Shown one piece after another: positions 55,225 to 64,000 of a DNA stretch of 64,000 nt. The position numbers were made by a program, and so were the translations under genes. Each line of letters begins with the position of its first letter. Positions within the stretch are counted from its first letter, which is position 1. The DNA is taken from the NCBI GenBank assembly GCA_038257845.1, contig JBBSQL010000006.1:43856-107855 (forward strand), given 5' to 3'. This DNA is from JAFDXJ01 sp038257845. GTDB lineage: Bacteria; Bacteroidota; Bacteroidia; Chitinophagales; Chitinophagaceae. The notes under the pieces are model-generated. The model saw nothing but the letters and a program-made list of their open reading frames with translations, was not told the DNA's origin and ran no database searches.

Positions 55225-56274
55225 ATGGACTTAACAAATTTTGACGCGAATTCAGCGGGGAATCCCCATAATAATATTTTCGGAATGCCCAGTAATGAAG
55301 CGGATTCCAGGCTTATTCTCCTGCCTGTGCCGTGGGAAGTAACGGTGAGTTATGGTGCAGGAACGGCGCGCAGCCCGGAACATATTTTATCTGCAAGCCT
55401 TCAAATAGATTTATTTGATGCAGATATGCGCGGCGTTTGGGAAAATGGTTATTATATGCGGCCTGTAGATAAAAAGATTTTATTGAAGAGTGATTACCTG
55501 CGCAAAGAAGCGGAGTTGTATATAGATTATCATTCGAAAGGTGGATTGCTGGAGAATAATAAATTCATGCAAAAAAGCCTGAAAGAAATAAATGAGGGCA
55601 GCAAGTTTTTAAATAACTGGGTATATATAGAAACGAAAGCTTTACTGGATAATGGAAAATTAGTTGGTCTTATTGGTGGCGATCATAGTACGCCAATCGG
55701 TTTTTATAAAGCGCTTGCAGAAAAGCATGGCAATTTTGGGATATTGCAAATAGATGCGCATGCAGACCTGAGAAAAGATTATGAAGGATTCAAATATTCG
55801 CACGCATCCACCATGTACAATAGTTTGAATGAAATTGATGCCATTGAAAAACTGGTACAGGTTGGTGTTCGTGATTATTGCGAAGAAGAATACACGTACA
55901 TCCATGAAAATACAAACAGGGTGGTTACTTTTTTTGACCAGAATATAAAAGAAAGATCTTTTTCCGGTAAAAACTGGGATGAAGAAGTTCAGGATATTCT
56001 CAACTGCCTGCCTGAAAAAGTGCATATTAGTTTTGATATAGATGGCCTGGATCCAAAATTATGCCCGCACACCGGAACGCCCGTCCCCGGCGGGTTGCAG
56101 GAGCAACAGGTGTTATATTTATTTAAAAAATTATTGGAGAGCGGCCGGAAATTAATTGGTTTTGATTTGGTTGAAGTTGTATCCGCAGAAGATGACTGGG
56201 ATACAAATGTAGCGGCGCATCTACTTTGGAAAATGTGTAATTTTTTAATGAAAAATAATATTGATGATAAATGA
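55225..56274 (+). CDS. Agmatinase/arginase-family ureohydrolase
   Basis: A 349-residue binuclear Mn enzyme. Metal-binding motifs are complete: LIGGDHSTPIGFY (His), LQIDAHADLRKDY (Asp, His, Asp) and HISFDIDGLDPKLCPHTGTPVPGG (two Asp). The family hydrolyses agmatine, arginine, guanidinobutyrate or formiminoglutamate. The long N-terminal part (about residues 1-110) fits the Bacteroidota 'agmatinase family' type. The exact substrate is not readable. The downstream gene starts inside its last codons (14-base overlap). Confidence 0.9.
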   Translation: MDLTNFDANSAGNPHNNIFGMPSNEADSRLILLPVPWEVTVSYGAGTARSPEHILSASLQIDLFDADMRGVWENGYYMRPVDKKILLKSDYLRKEAELYIDYHSKGGLLENNKFMQKSLKEINEGSKFLNNWVYIETKALLDNGKLVGLIGGDHSTPIGFYKALAEKHGNFGILQIDAHADLRKDYEGFKYSHASTMYNSLNEIDAIEKLVQVGVRDYCEEEYTYIHENTNRVVTFFDQNIKERSFSGKNWDEEVQDILNCLPEKVHISFDIDGLDPKLCPHTGTPVPGGLQEQQVLYLFKKLLESGRKLIGFDLVEVVSAEDDWDTNVAAHLLWKMCNFLMKNNIDDK

Positions 56275-56830
56275 ATTTACACTGGTGCTCCAGAATGAAC
56301 GTTTTCGCAGGTTGCATATTTTCAGGATCATTTTTTTATGGCTAAATGTCATCCTGCTTTGCTGGTTTGCTTATTCTTTTAATAATATATATACAGGCAT
56401 TTTTGCATTGCTCGCTGCGATGTATGCTTTATATGATTTGTTTTTTTCTAAAAAAAATATTTACCACAGTACCATCGAAAAATTCTTTTTGCATGGTATT
56501 CTTTTTGCGATCATGGGCTGGCTCTCCCTGCAATTTTTCCTGCTCGCTTTATTCCTGGCTGCCTGGGCATTTATGGGCTTAAAAATAAAAGAACATTTTT
56601 GGCTAAAACTGGATAGTTCCGGCCTTTCACTCCATACTTTTTATATAAAAACCTATACCTGGAATGAGCTGCAAAATATTATTCTTCGGGACGGCCTGGT
56701 CACATTAGATTTTAAAACAAATAAAATTTTCCAGGCAACTGTTATTGAGCAAACTCCTGGTAATGGCGAAGAAAATTTTAATGCATTTTGCATAGAACAA
56801 ATAAAAAATGCGCCCGTTACAGGCGCATGA
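56261..56830 (+). CDS. Membrane protein with a PH-like C-terminal domain
   Basis: A 189-residue membrane protein that overlaps the ureohydrolase gene by 14 bases. It has two pairs of hydrophobic segments (IIFLWLNVILLCWFAYSF, IYTGIFALLAAMYALYDLFF, FFLHGILFAIMGWLSLQFFLL and ALFLAAWAFMGL). The C-terminal about 70 residues are soluble and strand-rich (FWLKLDSSGLSLHTFYIKTYTWNELQ, NIILRDGLVTLDFKTNKIFQATVIE), reminiscent of bacterial PH domains. Function unknown. The overlap suggests co-expression rather than a shared pathway. Confidence 0.68.
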   Translation: MMINEFTLVLQNERFRRLHIFRIIFLWLNVILLCWFAYSFNNIYTGIFALLAAMYALYDLFFSKKNIYHSTIEKFFLHGILFAIMGWLSLQFFLLALFLAAWAFMGLKIKEHFWLKLDSSGLSLHTFYIKTYTWNELQNIILRDGLVTLDFKTNKIFQATVIEQTPGNGEENFNAFCIEQIKNAPVTGA

Positions 56831-56880
56831 ATGTATAAAACATCGTTGAAAAAAGTAGTTGAATTTCCTGTTTTCTAAAT

Positions 56881-57426
56881 TCAGTAATTCCTCTTTTTAG
56901 GAAGCCACCAACCCAACCAAATTCCACATATACCAAAAGAAATGATGGCATCATAAAAATATGCCATCATATCAAATGTCTGATAAAAAATATGGTAGGT
57001 ATATGGCACATTAAAAAATATAATTAAGCCGACACATAAACAAGCAATGAAGATGTTGCCGAATCTGGCTCTATGAAACTTTGATAAGACCCAGCAAAGC
57101 AGGAAAACCATCACGATATCAGTGGCCAGGCTACGGCCAATTTCCATACCCATTTGGGCTTTATAAGATTGATGATAGGAAACAACAGCCCAGGGTGTTC
57201 CATTCGGCATGGCTTTTTCCATTTCTTCAGAACTCGCGCCAGGTACGGCTCTTGGTAGAAAGTACTGGCCTTCTTTTAAATGCTCGCCCAGGTATTGCAA
57301 TACACTGTCCTGGTTGGGCGTATAAGAATTTGCATTGCCATGCATATCTAAAACTGTAAAAGAAAGAAATTGCCAAAAAAATATGATCATGCCACCCACA
57401 ATGGCACCAATGATGTTCTTTTTCAT
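56881..57426 (-). CDS. Four-helix membrane protein, unknown function
   Basis: A 181-residue membrane protein; the ATG at 57426 (MKKNIIGAIVGGMIIFFW) is preferred over a start nine codons upstream. Helices lie at residues about 4-22, 98-116 (DIVMVFLLCWVLSKF), 122-140 (IFIACLCVGLIIFFNV) and 155-175. A periplasmic loop of about 75 residues between helix 1 and 2 contains QYFLPRAVPGASSEEMEKAM. I do not recognise the family. It is divergent from pepT and convergent with the PH-like gene. Confidence 0.7.
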   Translation of the reverse strand: MKKNIIGAIVGGMIIFFWQFLSFTVLDMHGNANSYTPNQDSVLQYLGEHLKEGQYFLPRAVPGASSEEMEKAMPNGTPWAVVSYHQSYKAQMGMEIGRSLATDIVMVFLLCWVLSKFHRARFGNIFIACLCVGLIIFFNVPYTYHIFYQTFDMMAYFYDAIISFGICGIWLGWWLPKKRNY

Positions 57427-57524
57427 AAAAAGGGTTTTGGTTTTGAAGTTCAAGTTAGGGTTTTTTTTGTATTTGCAAAATATTATACAATCAATTGTTT
57501 TCCTTTGTAACCAAAATAAATTTT

Positions 57525-58769
57525 ATGGAAGCTTATAATTATACTGTCACTGAAAGGTTTTTGCGCTATGTTCAAATAGATACAGAAGCTGATCCACAAA
57601 GCGGTACGCATCCTTCTTCTGAAAAACAAAAAGATTTAAGTAAAATCCTGCTTGCTGAATTATTGGAAATGGGTGTGACTGATGCAAACACGGATGAGTT
57701 TGGTTATGTATATGGAACCATCGCATCCAATGTTTCAAAAAAAGTTCCGGTGATTTGTTTTTGCAGTCACGTGGACACAGCGCCGGATTGCAGTGGTAAA
57801 AATGTACAGCCCATTTTGCATAAAAATTATAATGGAGCAGATATTATTTTACCCGATGATCCATCTCAAATAATTTCCATAAAAGATTATCCTTATCTCG
57901 CGGAAAAAAAAGGCAGCGATATTATTACAGCAAGTGGAAAAACGTTGTTAGGCGCGGATGATAAAAGTGGCGTGGCTATTATTATGGACATGGCAAATTT
58001 TTTGGTAAAAAATCCCAACGTAAAACATGGCGATATAAAAATTTTATTTACACCCGATGAAGAGATTGGTGAAGGCACAGCAAAAGTAGATTTGAAAAAA
58101 TTAGCCGCGGATTTTGCATATACATTAGATGGCGGTGAATTAGGCACTTTTGAAGATGAAACATTCAGTGCGAATAGTGTGCAAATTATTTTTCATGGCG
58201 TAAGCGCACATCCTGGTTATGCAAAAGGAAAATTGGTAAATGCTTTAAAGATCGCGGGAGAATTGCTGGCGCAACTTCCTAAAGAAAACTGGAGCCCGGA
58301 AACAACTTCGCACAAAGAAGGTTTTGTGCATCCATTACGCACAGAAGGCAATGCAGAAAAAGTAGTTGTTGAATTTATTGTCCGTGATTTTGATACAGAA
58401 AAAATGCTGGCACATTCAGCAAAATTAAAATCAATTGCGGAATCTGTCGTGAAGAATTTTCCCAAAGCGAGGATGGAATTTATTGTGAAAGAACAATACC
58501 GGAATATGAAAGAAGTGCTGGATAAATTTCCACATGTTTCTGCGTATGCCGCCGAAGCCTACCGGCGCGCAGGCCTTGAAGTGATAAATGAACCGATTCG
58601 CGGCGGGACAGATGGCAGTAAATTAAGTTTCATGGGATTACCTTGTCCGAATATTTTTACAGGTATGCAGGCCATTCACAGCAAACATGAATGGATCGCG
58701 GTGAGTGATATGGAAAAAGCTGTGGAAGTATTGGTAGAACTGGTGAAAGTGTGGGAAGAAAAAAGTTGA
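57525..58769 (+). CDS. pepT: Peptidase T (tripeptide aminopeptidase)
   Basis: A 414-residue M20B zinc aminopeptidase that removes N-terminal residues from tripeptides. ATG at 57525 is chosen (an earlier in-frame ATG at 57495 adds an unlike stretch). Catalytic pieces: FCSHVDTAPD (metal His, Asp), LLGADDKSGVAII (bridging Asp), FTPDEEIGEGTAK (catalytic Glu pair), YTLDGGELGTFEDE (metal Asp) and MQAIHSKHEWIAV (metal His). The dimerisation lid with FHGVSAHPGYAKGKLVNA lies between. Length is normal. Cytoplasmic. Confidence 0.96.
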   Translation: MEAYNYTVTERFLRYVQIDTEADPQSGTHPSSEKQKDLSKILLAELLEMGVTDANTDEFGYVYGTIASNVSKKVPVICFCSHVDTAPDCSGKNVQPILHKNYNGADIILPDDPSQIISIKDYPYLAEKKGSDIITASGKTLLGADDKSGVAIIMDMANFLVKNPNVKHGDIKILFTPDEEIGEGTAKVDLKKLAADFAYTLDGGELGTFEDETFSANSVQIIFHGVSAHPGYAKGKLVNALKIAGELLAQLPKENWSPETTSHKEGFVHPLRTEGNAEKVVVEFIVRDFDTEKMLAHSAKLKSIAESVVKNFPKARMEFIVKEQYRNMKEVLDKFPHVSAYAAEAYRRAGLEVINEPIRGGTDGSKLSFMGLPCPNIFTGMQAIHSKHEWIAVSDMEKAVEVLVELVKVWEEKS

Positions 58770-58796
58770 TTTCATATTTAATTGCATGTACATTTG
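58765..58796 (+). promoter_or_regulatory. Bacteroidota-type promoter for the SPFH gene
   Basis: GTTG (58765-58768) and TACATTTG (58789-58796) are separated by 20 bases, a good -33/-7 match. The -33 box overlaps the pepT stop codon, so the SPFH gene at 58819 has its own promoter. Confidence 0.6.
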
Positions 58797-58818
58797 ATGC
58801 AATCAAAACTATAGAAAA

Positions 58819-59754
58819 ATGGATTCGATATTGGGTTATTGGTGGATCATCATCCTCATTTTTATTTTCTTCAGCGGACTTGTTTCCGTCAACCAGGGTA
58901 CAATTGCCGTGGTTACGATGTTTGGAAAATACCGCCGGATGCTGCGCCCCGGATTGAATTTTAAAATACCTGTTTTAGAACAAATTTATAAACGCATCAG
59001 TATTCAAAATCGAAGCGTGGAATTAGAATTCCAGGCGGTGACCGTGGACCAGGCCAATGTGTATTTTAAAAGTATGTTGTTGTATTCCGTGATCAACCAA
59101 GATGAAGAATCCATCAAAAATGTTGCCTTTAAATTTATCAGTGATAAAGATTTGATGCAGGCGCTGATACGCACGGTGGAAGGCTCTATCCGCGCGTTCG
59201 TAGCAACAAAAAGACAGGCTGAAATATTATTATTACGCCGTGAAATTGTTGAATTTGTAAAAGAGCAAATTGATAAATCCCTGGAAGAATGGGGCTATCA
59301 TTTACAGGATCTGCAAATCAATGACATCACTTTTGACCAGGTGATCATGGAAAGTATGAGCCGCGTTGTGGCGAGTAATAATTTAAAAGCTGCTGCGGAA
59401 AATGAAGGCCAGGCATTGCTCATTACAAAAACCAAAGGCGCTGAGGCGGAAGGAAATGCTATCAAAATTGCAGCAGAAGCAGAACGTGAAGCAGCAAGAT
59501 TGCGCGGACAAGGTGTAGCTTTATTTCGTGAAGAAGTGGCAAAGGGTATGAGCCAGGCGGCGGAACAAATGAAGCAGGCAAACCTCGATACCAATGTGAT
59601 TCTTTTCAGTATGTGGACAGAAAGCATCAAAAATTTTGCAGAAGTGAGTAAGGGAAATATCATTTTCCTGGATGGCAGCCCGGAAGGCATGGAAAAAAAT
59701 ATGCGGCAAATAGTTGCCATGACGAAAATGGGTCTTGGCTCCGGAAGCCACTGA
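58819..59754 (+). CDS. SPFH/Band 7 membrane protein (stomatin-like)
   Basis: A 311-residue SPFH protein. One N-terminal helix (YWWIIILIFIFFSGLV) anchors it; the Band 7 domain follows (GTIAVVTMFGKYRRMLRPGLNFKIPVLEQIYKRISI; VYFKSMLLYSVINQDEESIKNVAFKF). After it is an Ala/Glu-rich helical region (AAENEGQALLITKTKGAEAEGNAIKIAAEAEREAARL), which drives oligomerisation in stomatins and flotillins. The family forms rings on the membrane and works with proteases or in membrane organisation. No NfeD-type protease gene is adjacent. Confidence 0.9.
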   Translation: MDSILGYWWIIILIFIFFSGLVSVNQGTIAVVTMFGKYRRMLRPGLNFKIPVLEQIYKRISIQNRSVELEFQAVTVDQANVYFKSMLLYSVINQDEESIKNVAFKFISDKDLMQALIRTVEGSIRAFVATKRQAEILLLRREIVEFVKEQIDKSLEEWGYHLQDLQINDITFDQVIMESMSRVVASNNLKAAAENEGQALLITKTKGAEAEGNAIKIAAEAEREAARLRGQGVALFREEVAKGMSQAAEQMKQANLDTNVILFSMWTESIKNFAEVSKGNIIFLDGSPEGMEKNMRQIVAMTKMGLGSGSH

Positions 59755-59951
59755 TAGCAATCATTTGAGCTATATTTTTTGTATAAAATATTTTTCTGCA
59801 TTTTATAGAAAATATCATTTTCGCGGATAAATTATAGCATTCTTATTGCTGTAAAATCTTTCATAAAAAAAGATTCCCGAAAAATTTATTCACATACTTG
59901 CCGTTGTCTTGTGTTAACGCATAATTTTAGCCAAAATAAAAACCAATACGA

Positions 59952-60644
59952 ATGGGAATTCTTTTGCAGGTACCTGACACTTCCGTTTTACTTCATACCG
60001 CTGCGAATACATTGCAGCAGGGTGAAAAAATGAATCTATGGGGTTTACTAAATAAAGGTGGCGTACTCATGTATCCTTTGTATGCATTATTTGCCATTGC
60101 CATTTATGTTTTTTTTGAAAGGCTGATAGCCATTCGCAAAGCCTCCCGCATAGATCCTAATTTTATGAATATCATACGCGATAATGTCATGAGCGGGAAT
60201 CTGAGTGCAGCAAGAAGTTTATCAAAGAACACCCCAAATCCTGTAGCGCGCATGATTGATAAAGGTATTCAGCGCATTGGTAAACCCATTGATTCCATTG
60301 AAAAAAGCATGGAGAATGTGGGAAAATTAGAGATGTATAAAATGGAAAAAAATCTGTCTATTTTATCTATCATCGCGGGTATCGCGCCTATGTTTGGCTT
60401 TCTCGGAACCATTGCCGGGATGATCCAGCTTTTTTATGATATCAACAGCACAGGTAATTTTGAACTCAGTGTTATTGCCGGTGGTATTTATGTAAAAATG
60501 GTAACATCTGCAACCGGTCTCATCATTGGTTTGCTGGCGTATGTAGCGTTTCAATTTTTATCCACACAAATAGATAAGACCGCGAATAAAATGGAAGGAT
60601 CCAGTGCGGAATTTATAGACATTTTACAAGAACCAACAAAATAA
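59952..60644 (+). CDS. exbB: ExbB/TolQ-type proton channel protein
   Basis: A 230-residue MotA/TolQ/ExbB-family protein with three membrane helices: GGVLMYPLYALFAIAIYVFFERLIAI, LSILSIIAGIAPMFGFLGTIAGMIQLF and GIYVKMVTSATGLIIGLLAYVAFQFL. The conserved GFLGTIAGMI and TSATGLIIGLL motifs line the proton path. A cytoplasmic loop carries RSLSKNTPNPVARMIDKGI. It works with ExbD (nine bases on) and a TonB protein to power outer-membrane receptors such as the one at 43789. No tonB gene is seen nearby. Confidence 0.92.
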   Translation: MGILLQVPDTSVLLHTAANTLQQGEKMNLWGLLNKGGVLMYPLYALFAIAIYVFFERLIAIRKASRIDPNFMNIIRDNVMSGNLSAARSLSKNTPNPVARMIDKGIQRIGKPIDSIEKSMENVGKLEMYKMEKNLSILSIIAGIAPMFGFLGTIAGMIQLFYDINSTGNFELSVIAGGIYVKMVTSATGLIIGLLAYVAFQFLSTQIDKTANKMEGSSAEFIDILQEPTK

Positions 60645-60653
60645 GCCGGGCTC

Positions 60654-61052
60654 ATGAATATTCGAAAAAGATTAAAGTCACATCCTGAAGTCTATACCGG
60701 CTCACTGAATGATATTTTATTTATACTGCTGTTGTTTTTTCTCATTGTTTCTACACTGGCCAATCCGAACATTATAAAAGTGAATAATCCGCGTGGTGAA
60801 AAGGATACAAAGACAAAACAAAACATCGTTGTATCTATTGATAAAGATCAAAAAATTTATATTGGCCAGTCACAGGTTGACATGGCAAATATTGACAGCC
60901 TGCTAATGTTTGAAGTAAATAAAATGCGCCCGCTTGTGGATACACCTTCCGTTGTCATCAATGCCGATACATCTTCATATTATGGCGAAGTTTTCCGCAT
61001 CATGCAAGCTGCAAAAAGAGCAGGTGCAAAAGTGGTGGCGAATGTGAAATAA
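60654..61052 (+). CDS. exbD: ExbD/TolR-type biopolymer transport protein
   Basis: A 132-residue protein with a short cytosolic start, one membrane helix (LNDILFILLLFFLIVSTL) carrying the conserved proton-transfer Asp (NDILF), and a periplasmic domain (QNIVVSIDKDQKIYIGQSQVD; SVVINADTSSYYGEVFRIMQAAKRAG). It forms the energising complex with the ExbB protein encoded nine bases upstream. Length and order are normal. Confidence 0.93.
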   Translation: MNIRKRLKSHPEVYTGSLNDILFILLLFFLIVSTLANPNIIKVNNPRGEKDTKTKQNIVVSIDKDQKIYIGQSQVDMANIDSLLMFEVNKMRPLVDTPSVVINADTSSYYGEVFRIMQAAKRAGAKVVANVK

Positions 61053-61130
61053 TTTTGGCCTCTTTATTTTTTTCTTCAAAAAAATAGAACGCTTTATTCA
61101 AAGTCGTAATTTTATCTTGCAAAAAAAGGA

Positions 61131-62300
61131 ATGATGAAAATAAATACAAGCTTATTCGTTTTCATCCTATTTATTATTGCTTCCTGCCATTCCAATAAGC
61201 AGAAGAATACAAATAATATGCAAGATTCTTCAAAAAATAATATTGCTGAAATGCCTGTTCCTGCTGCATTTGATACAATGATTGACGGGAAAGCTGTGCA
61301 TTTATTTATTCTGAAAAATGAACATATATCTGTTGCCATTACCAACTATGGCGCAAGGGTGGTGAGTTTAATTGTTCCGGATAAAAATGGAAAATTAATT
61401 GATATCGCTATTGGGTATGATTCTATAAAACCTTATACAGAAGGCAATGATACATATTTCGGCGCGATTGCGGGCAGGTATGCCAACAGGATTGCTAAAG
61501 GAAAATTCTCTTTGGAAGGAAATCAATATACTCTGGCCACGAATAATGGTTTAAATCATTTGCATGGCGGTAACAAAGGATTTTCCCGCGTTGTTTGGGA
61601 TGCTAAAAAAGAAAATGACAGCACACTTATTTTAAAATATTTTTCTAAAGATGGGGAAGAAGGTTACCCGGGGAATTTGCAGGTAAGCGTGACTTATACA
61701 GTGACTAAAAGTTCTTTGGAAATAAATTATGAAGCCACAACGGATAAGAACACAATTATCAATTTGACCAATCATACATACTTCAATTTAAATGGCGCAG
61801 GCAGTGGGAAAATTGATGGCCATTTACTGATGATAAATGCGAATGAATTTACACCTATTGATTCAACATTGATTCCAACAGGTGAATTAAAAAATGTAAG
61901 AGGAACACCATTTGATTTTCATACATTAACTGCAATCGGTACACATATAAATGATAGCGCTAATCAGCAAATTCTATATGGAAAAGGGTTTGATCATAAT
62001 TTTGTTTTGGCAAAATCTGCCAACAGTTTTGATAAATGCGCTGAGGTAATTGGTGATCAATCCGGAATTAAAATGGACGTCTGGACCACAGAACCCGGGC
62101 TACAATTTTATAGCGGCAATTTTATGGATGGAACGCATGTTTTGAAAAATGGATTTAAAGATCAACATCGTACAGCTTTTTGTTTGGAGACACAACATTT
62201 CCCGGATTCGCCGAATGAAACAAAATTTCCTTCTACAGTTTTAAAACCAGGTGAAGTTTTTCGTTCAAAGACTGAGTATGTTTTTGGGATAAAAAATTGA
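61131..62300 (+). CDS. galM: Lipoprotein aldose 1-epimerase (mutarotase)
   Basis: A 389-residue galactose-mutarotase-fold enzyme with a lipoprotein signal (lipobox FIIASC, Cys19), so it acts in the periplasm or on the outer membrane, unlike cytosolic GalM. Motifs: ITNYGARVVSLIVPDKNG, YFGAIAGRYANRIAKG, NNGLNHLHGGNKGFSRVVW (catalytic His), INLTNHTYFNLNGAG (catalytic His) and the C-terminal FCLETQHFPDSPN with the catalytic Glu. It interconverts alpha and beta anomers of aldoses. It converges with the CMAH-like gene. Confidence 0.93.
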   Translation: MMKINTSLFVFILFIIASCHSNKQKNTNNMQDSSKNNIAEMPVPAAFDTMIDGKAVHLFILKNEHISVAITNYGARVVSLIVPDKNGKLIDIAIGYDSIKPYTEGNDTYFGAIAGRYANRIAKGKFSLEGNQYTLATNNGLNHLHGGNKGFSRVVWDAKKENDSTLILKYFSKDGEEGYPGNLQVSVTYTVTKSSLEINYEATTDKNTIINLTNHTYFNLNGAGSGKIDGHLLMINANEFTPIDSTLIPTGELKNVRGTPFDFHTLTAIGTHINDSANQQILYGKGFDHNFVLAKSANSFDKCAEVIGDQSGIKMDVWTTEPGLQFYSGNFMDGTHVLKNGFKDQHRTAFCLETQHFPDSPNETKFPSTVLKPGEVFRSKTEYVFGIKN

Positions 62301-62428
62301 AAGCTTATATCCTGGTAAGCTCATGAATTTGCCTAGCTCATTTAATAAGATGTCAGATTGAAGATGGATATGAAACTGAAAGGATGATTTTGATAATGTA
62401 AAAAGGATTTGAGAAACAAAAAAATTGA

Positions 62429-63876
62429 TTAATTAATATCAACAATAGACGGTTTTGCCCAAATAGGATTCTGGTCAATGATCGTACATGCTCCACAATA
62501 CGAAGTATATCTAAAATTCTCTTTTGCTATGTATTCATTTGTAAAATGGAACCAAAAGTCTGATTCGTATTCATTAGGTAGTCTTGATGCCCTAAATTGA
62601 AACCCAATAGACATATCTTCCCAAGGCAGATAATTTTCTACAATGCACATTATAACTTCTGAGCGAACTTTAAGTTGCAAAACTCTATAACCTTCTTTTT
62701 TATCAATAAGATCACTATGGCGAATAATTTTGAAAATTCCTAAGCTAAAGTCAGCGAAAATTATCTCCCCAATACAATTCATAAAGCTATCATCAGTGGG
62801 AATAATTTGTATTATCTGGTTCGCCCGGTATTGAGATTTTTTTAAATAGTCTAATATTTTTTCGGAATTGAATGGGTAGTCTTGTTTTAAGTTGTGTATG
62901 TAGAATTCAGTATCTTCTTTTTGTAGGTAGTCAATAGAACCTAAAGAATGCAATTGAATTTGTCCATCTTCGAAACGGATTGATTTGTTTGATTCCGGTT
63001 GAATTGTTTTAACATTAAGTTGAGAGGCTATTTTTTGAAACTCCTGGAAAGAATTTTTGACATTTCTTTCATTAATATATTGATCTCTTTTTGAATATTC
63101 AGAAAACATACCAGCATATGGCATGTAGTATTTCGGAGAAGTTGATTTTATGTAGTTTATAACATTATATTTAATCGAGTTCAGATTTCTTCTAATGACA
63201 TTATTTTTTTCTAATTCTGTATAGTTCTCATAGCATAGTGGGAAACCACTTGCACCACCAGCAAAAGAAGTCATCAATAGGTCTACATTCTTTGGTAGGA
63301 TATGGCTATTTAAAAAGTTTGCATCTACTGTGAATACAAATTCATGACCATTAGCGCAGATATAGATTCCTGAATCATCTCGAAAATCACCTGACTTCCA
63401 AATTCCAAATTGGAAATTTTCTGCAATTTCCACAATCTCCAAAAAGTCAGGTGTTATAATATTTTCAAACCCCAATCCCTTTAAAAACTTTGCAGATGAA
63501 GCTGATGTGAAATTTGGAGTGATTATGGGTTTGCTTTTATCTAAAACAGCTAGTGTTTCTGCATGTAGGTGATCGGGATGATTATGGGAAATGAAAATAA
63601 AATCAGCTTGCTTTAAAAGATGCACAGAGTCAGAAGGAGAAGGAGAATAAAGCCACCACCCTGTAAGAAAAGCAGGCCCAAATAACCATGGATCGGTGAT
63701 TAAGGATTTACCATTACATTCGATATAAATAGTTGCATGATTTAGCCATCTAATATTGACACCTCCCTTTTTTGAAGGTCGAAAGGGATTTTTAAGGCTC
63801 TTCTGGGAGTCATCGATTATAAGGTGTCCAGATTCATTCTGAATGAAGTTTATTGGTTCTTTGAGATGGCCCAATT
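62429..63876 (-). pseudogene. CMAH-like sialic-acid hydroxylase, 5' end removed by an IS
   Basis: A gene with a metallo-beta-lactamase-fold body resembling CMP-N-acetylneuraminate hydroxylase (CMAH). Landmarks: RWLNHATIYIECNGKSLITDPWLFGPAF, TGWWLYSPSPSD, FISHNHPDHLHAETL (HxHxDH metal site), TSFAGGASGFPLCYENY, YYMPYAGMFSEYSK and LPWEDMSIGFQFRASRLP. In CMAH a Rieske iron-sulfur domain precedes this; here only a stub remains (KLGHLKEPINFIQNESGHL). The frame stays open to 63967, but the sequence beyond 63876 belongs to an insertion sequence, so the N-terminus there is not native. The missing 5' part may lie beyond the IS. Activity without the Rieske domain is unlikely. Confidence 0.75.
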
Positions 63877-64000
63877 TGTACGGACAGTAAATTCCAATAA
63901 ATTTACAAAAGTTTATGGAAAAGAAAACTGTCAAAACAAATCGTCGCAAGTACGACGCAGACTTCAAAAAAGAAGTAATTAAAATGATCGAATCGGGACG
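63877..64000 (+). mobile_element. IS3-family insertion sequence, left end (partial)
   Basis: An element begins at about 63877 with TGTACGGACAGTAAATT, the TG start expected of a terminal inverted repeat, and 38 bases later opens a transposase OrfA frame. It interrupts the CMAH-like gene and runs past the window edge, so the right end and target duplication cannot be seen. The exact boundary (within a few bases) is inferred from where homology to the CMAH-like protein stops. Confidence 0.72.
63915..64000 (+). CDS. IS3-family transposase OrfA, 5' part
   Basis: The first 28 codons of an IS3-type OrfA, starting at ATG 63915. The sequence (MEKKTVKTNRRKYDADFK, then EVIKMIESG) is the typical basic start and first helix of the helix-turn-helix that binds the element's ends. 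The rest, and the OrfB catalytic part, lie outside the window. The family call rests on the RRKYDADFKKEV pattern. Confidence 0.8.
   Translation, partial: MEKKTVKTNRRKYDADFKKEVIKMIESG

Noticed and set aside
59788..59815. A/T-rich dyad as terminator after the SPFH gene
   Set aside because: The stem is short, bulged and almost pure A/T; not convincing.
62429..63967. Treating the whole 512-codon minus-strand frame as an intact protein
   Set aside because: Its first about 30 codons are the reverse strand of an IS end and transposase start, so the N-terminus is not native.

Overview
The window is chromosomal DNA of a Bacteroidota bacterium, most likely family Chitinophagaceae or a close relative. 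Reasons: A+T-rich DNA, TonB-dependent receptors with carboxypeptidase-regulatory-like N-termini, a secreted metalloprotease ending in a type IX secretion (T9SS) sorting domain, promoters of the TTTG-N19..21-TAnnTTTG type, and A/T-rich leaders with few Shine-Dalgarno sequences. This placement is inferred from protein families, not from a marker gene. I saw no rRNA, tRNA or CRISPR.

Left edge (1-3 kb) is accessory. After the tail of an unknown gene and a 587-base gap come minus-strand small genes: a DUF6438-like lipoprotein, a HigBA toxin-antitoxin pair whose toxin is frameshifted, and a DUF6364/PIN toxin-antitoxin pair. Their spacers share short motifs, and a 38-bp tandem repeat closes the region.

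3-19.6 kb is mostly housekeeping and envelope genes: a T9SS metalloprotease, mutL, a TonB-dependent receptor split by one in-frame stop, an SRAP protein (HMCES/YedK family), a cupin, rpe, a TPR lipoprotein, a PD40 propeller protein, a phosphoesterase with no standard start codon, hmgA, an NYN/OST-HTH protein and a dipeptide epimerase.

19.6-21.9 kb holds the most unusual feature: five palindromic 20-mers spaced exactly 29 bp apart, directly upstream of a SatD-like gene with a cyclase-like fold pattern and a C-terminal helix-turn-helix, then a DUF3307 membrane protein and pdxJ.

21.9-43.7 kb is core metabolism and DNA/RNA upkeep: ogt, a CsaA-like tRNA-binding protein, OsmC, proline dehydrogenase, thyA-folA, a three-subunit proton-translocating transhydrogenase, two paralogous outer-membrane proteins, cystathionine beta-synthase, plsC, priA, murB, a Cys/Met-metabolism PLP enzyme, an acyl-CoA carboxylase beta subunit, a FUSC-type membrane protein and rmuC. 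The beta-synthase and the PLP enzyme could form a reverse transsulfuration route.

43.7-51.2 kb is a plus-strand run led by a second TonB-dependent receptor, continuing through a TPR-like protein, a membrane protein, a winged-helix regulator, an ABC-2 transporter, a LolA-like protein and a TIGR01777 oxidoreductase. 51.2-55.1 kb is a compact minus-strand operon (trmH-like, ubiA-like, ruvX, def, two exported proteins). 55.2-62.3 kb carries a ureohydrolase, pepT, an SPFH protein, exbB/exbD and a lipoprotein aldose epimerase.

At the right edge a gene related to CMP-N-acetylneuraminate hydroxylase (CMAH) is cut at its 5' end by an IS3-type insertion sequence that runs out of the window.
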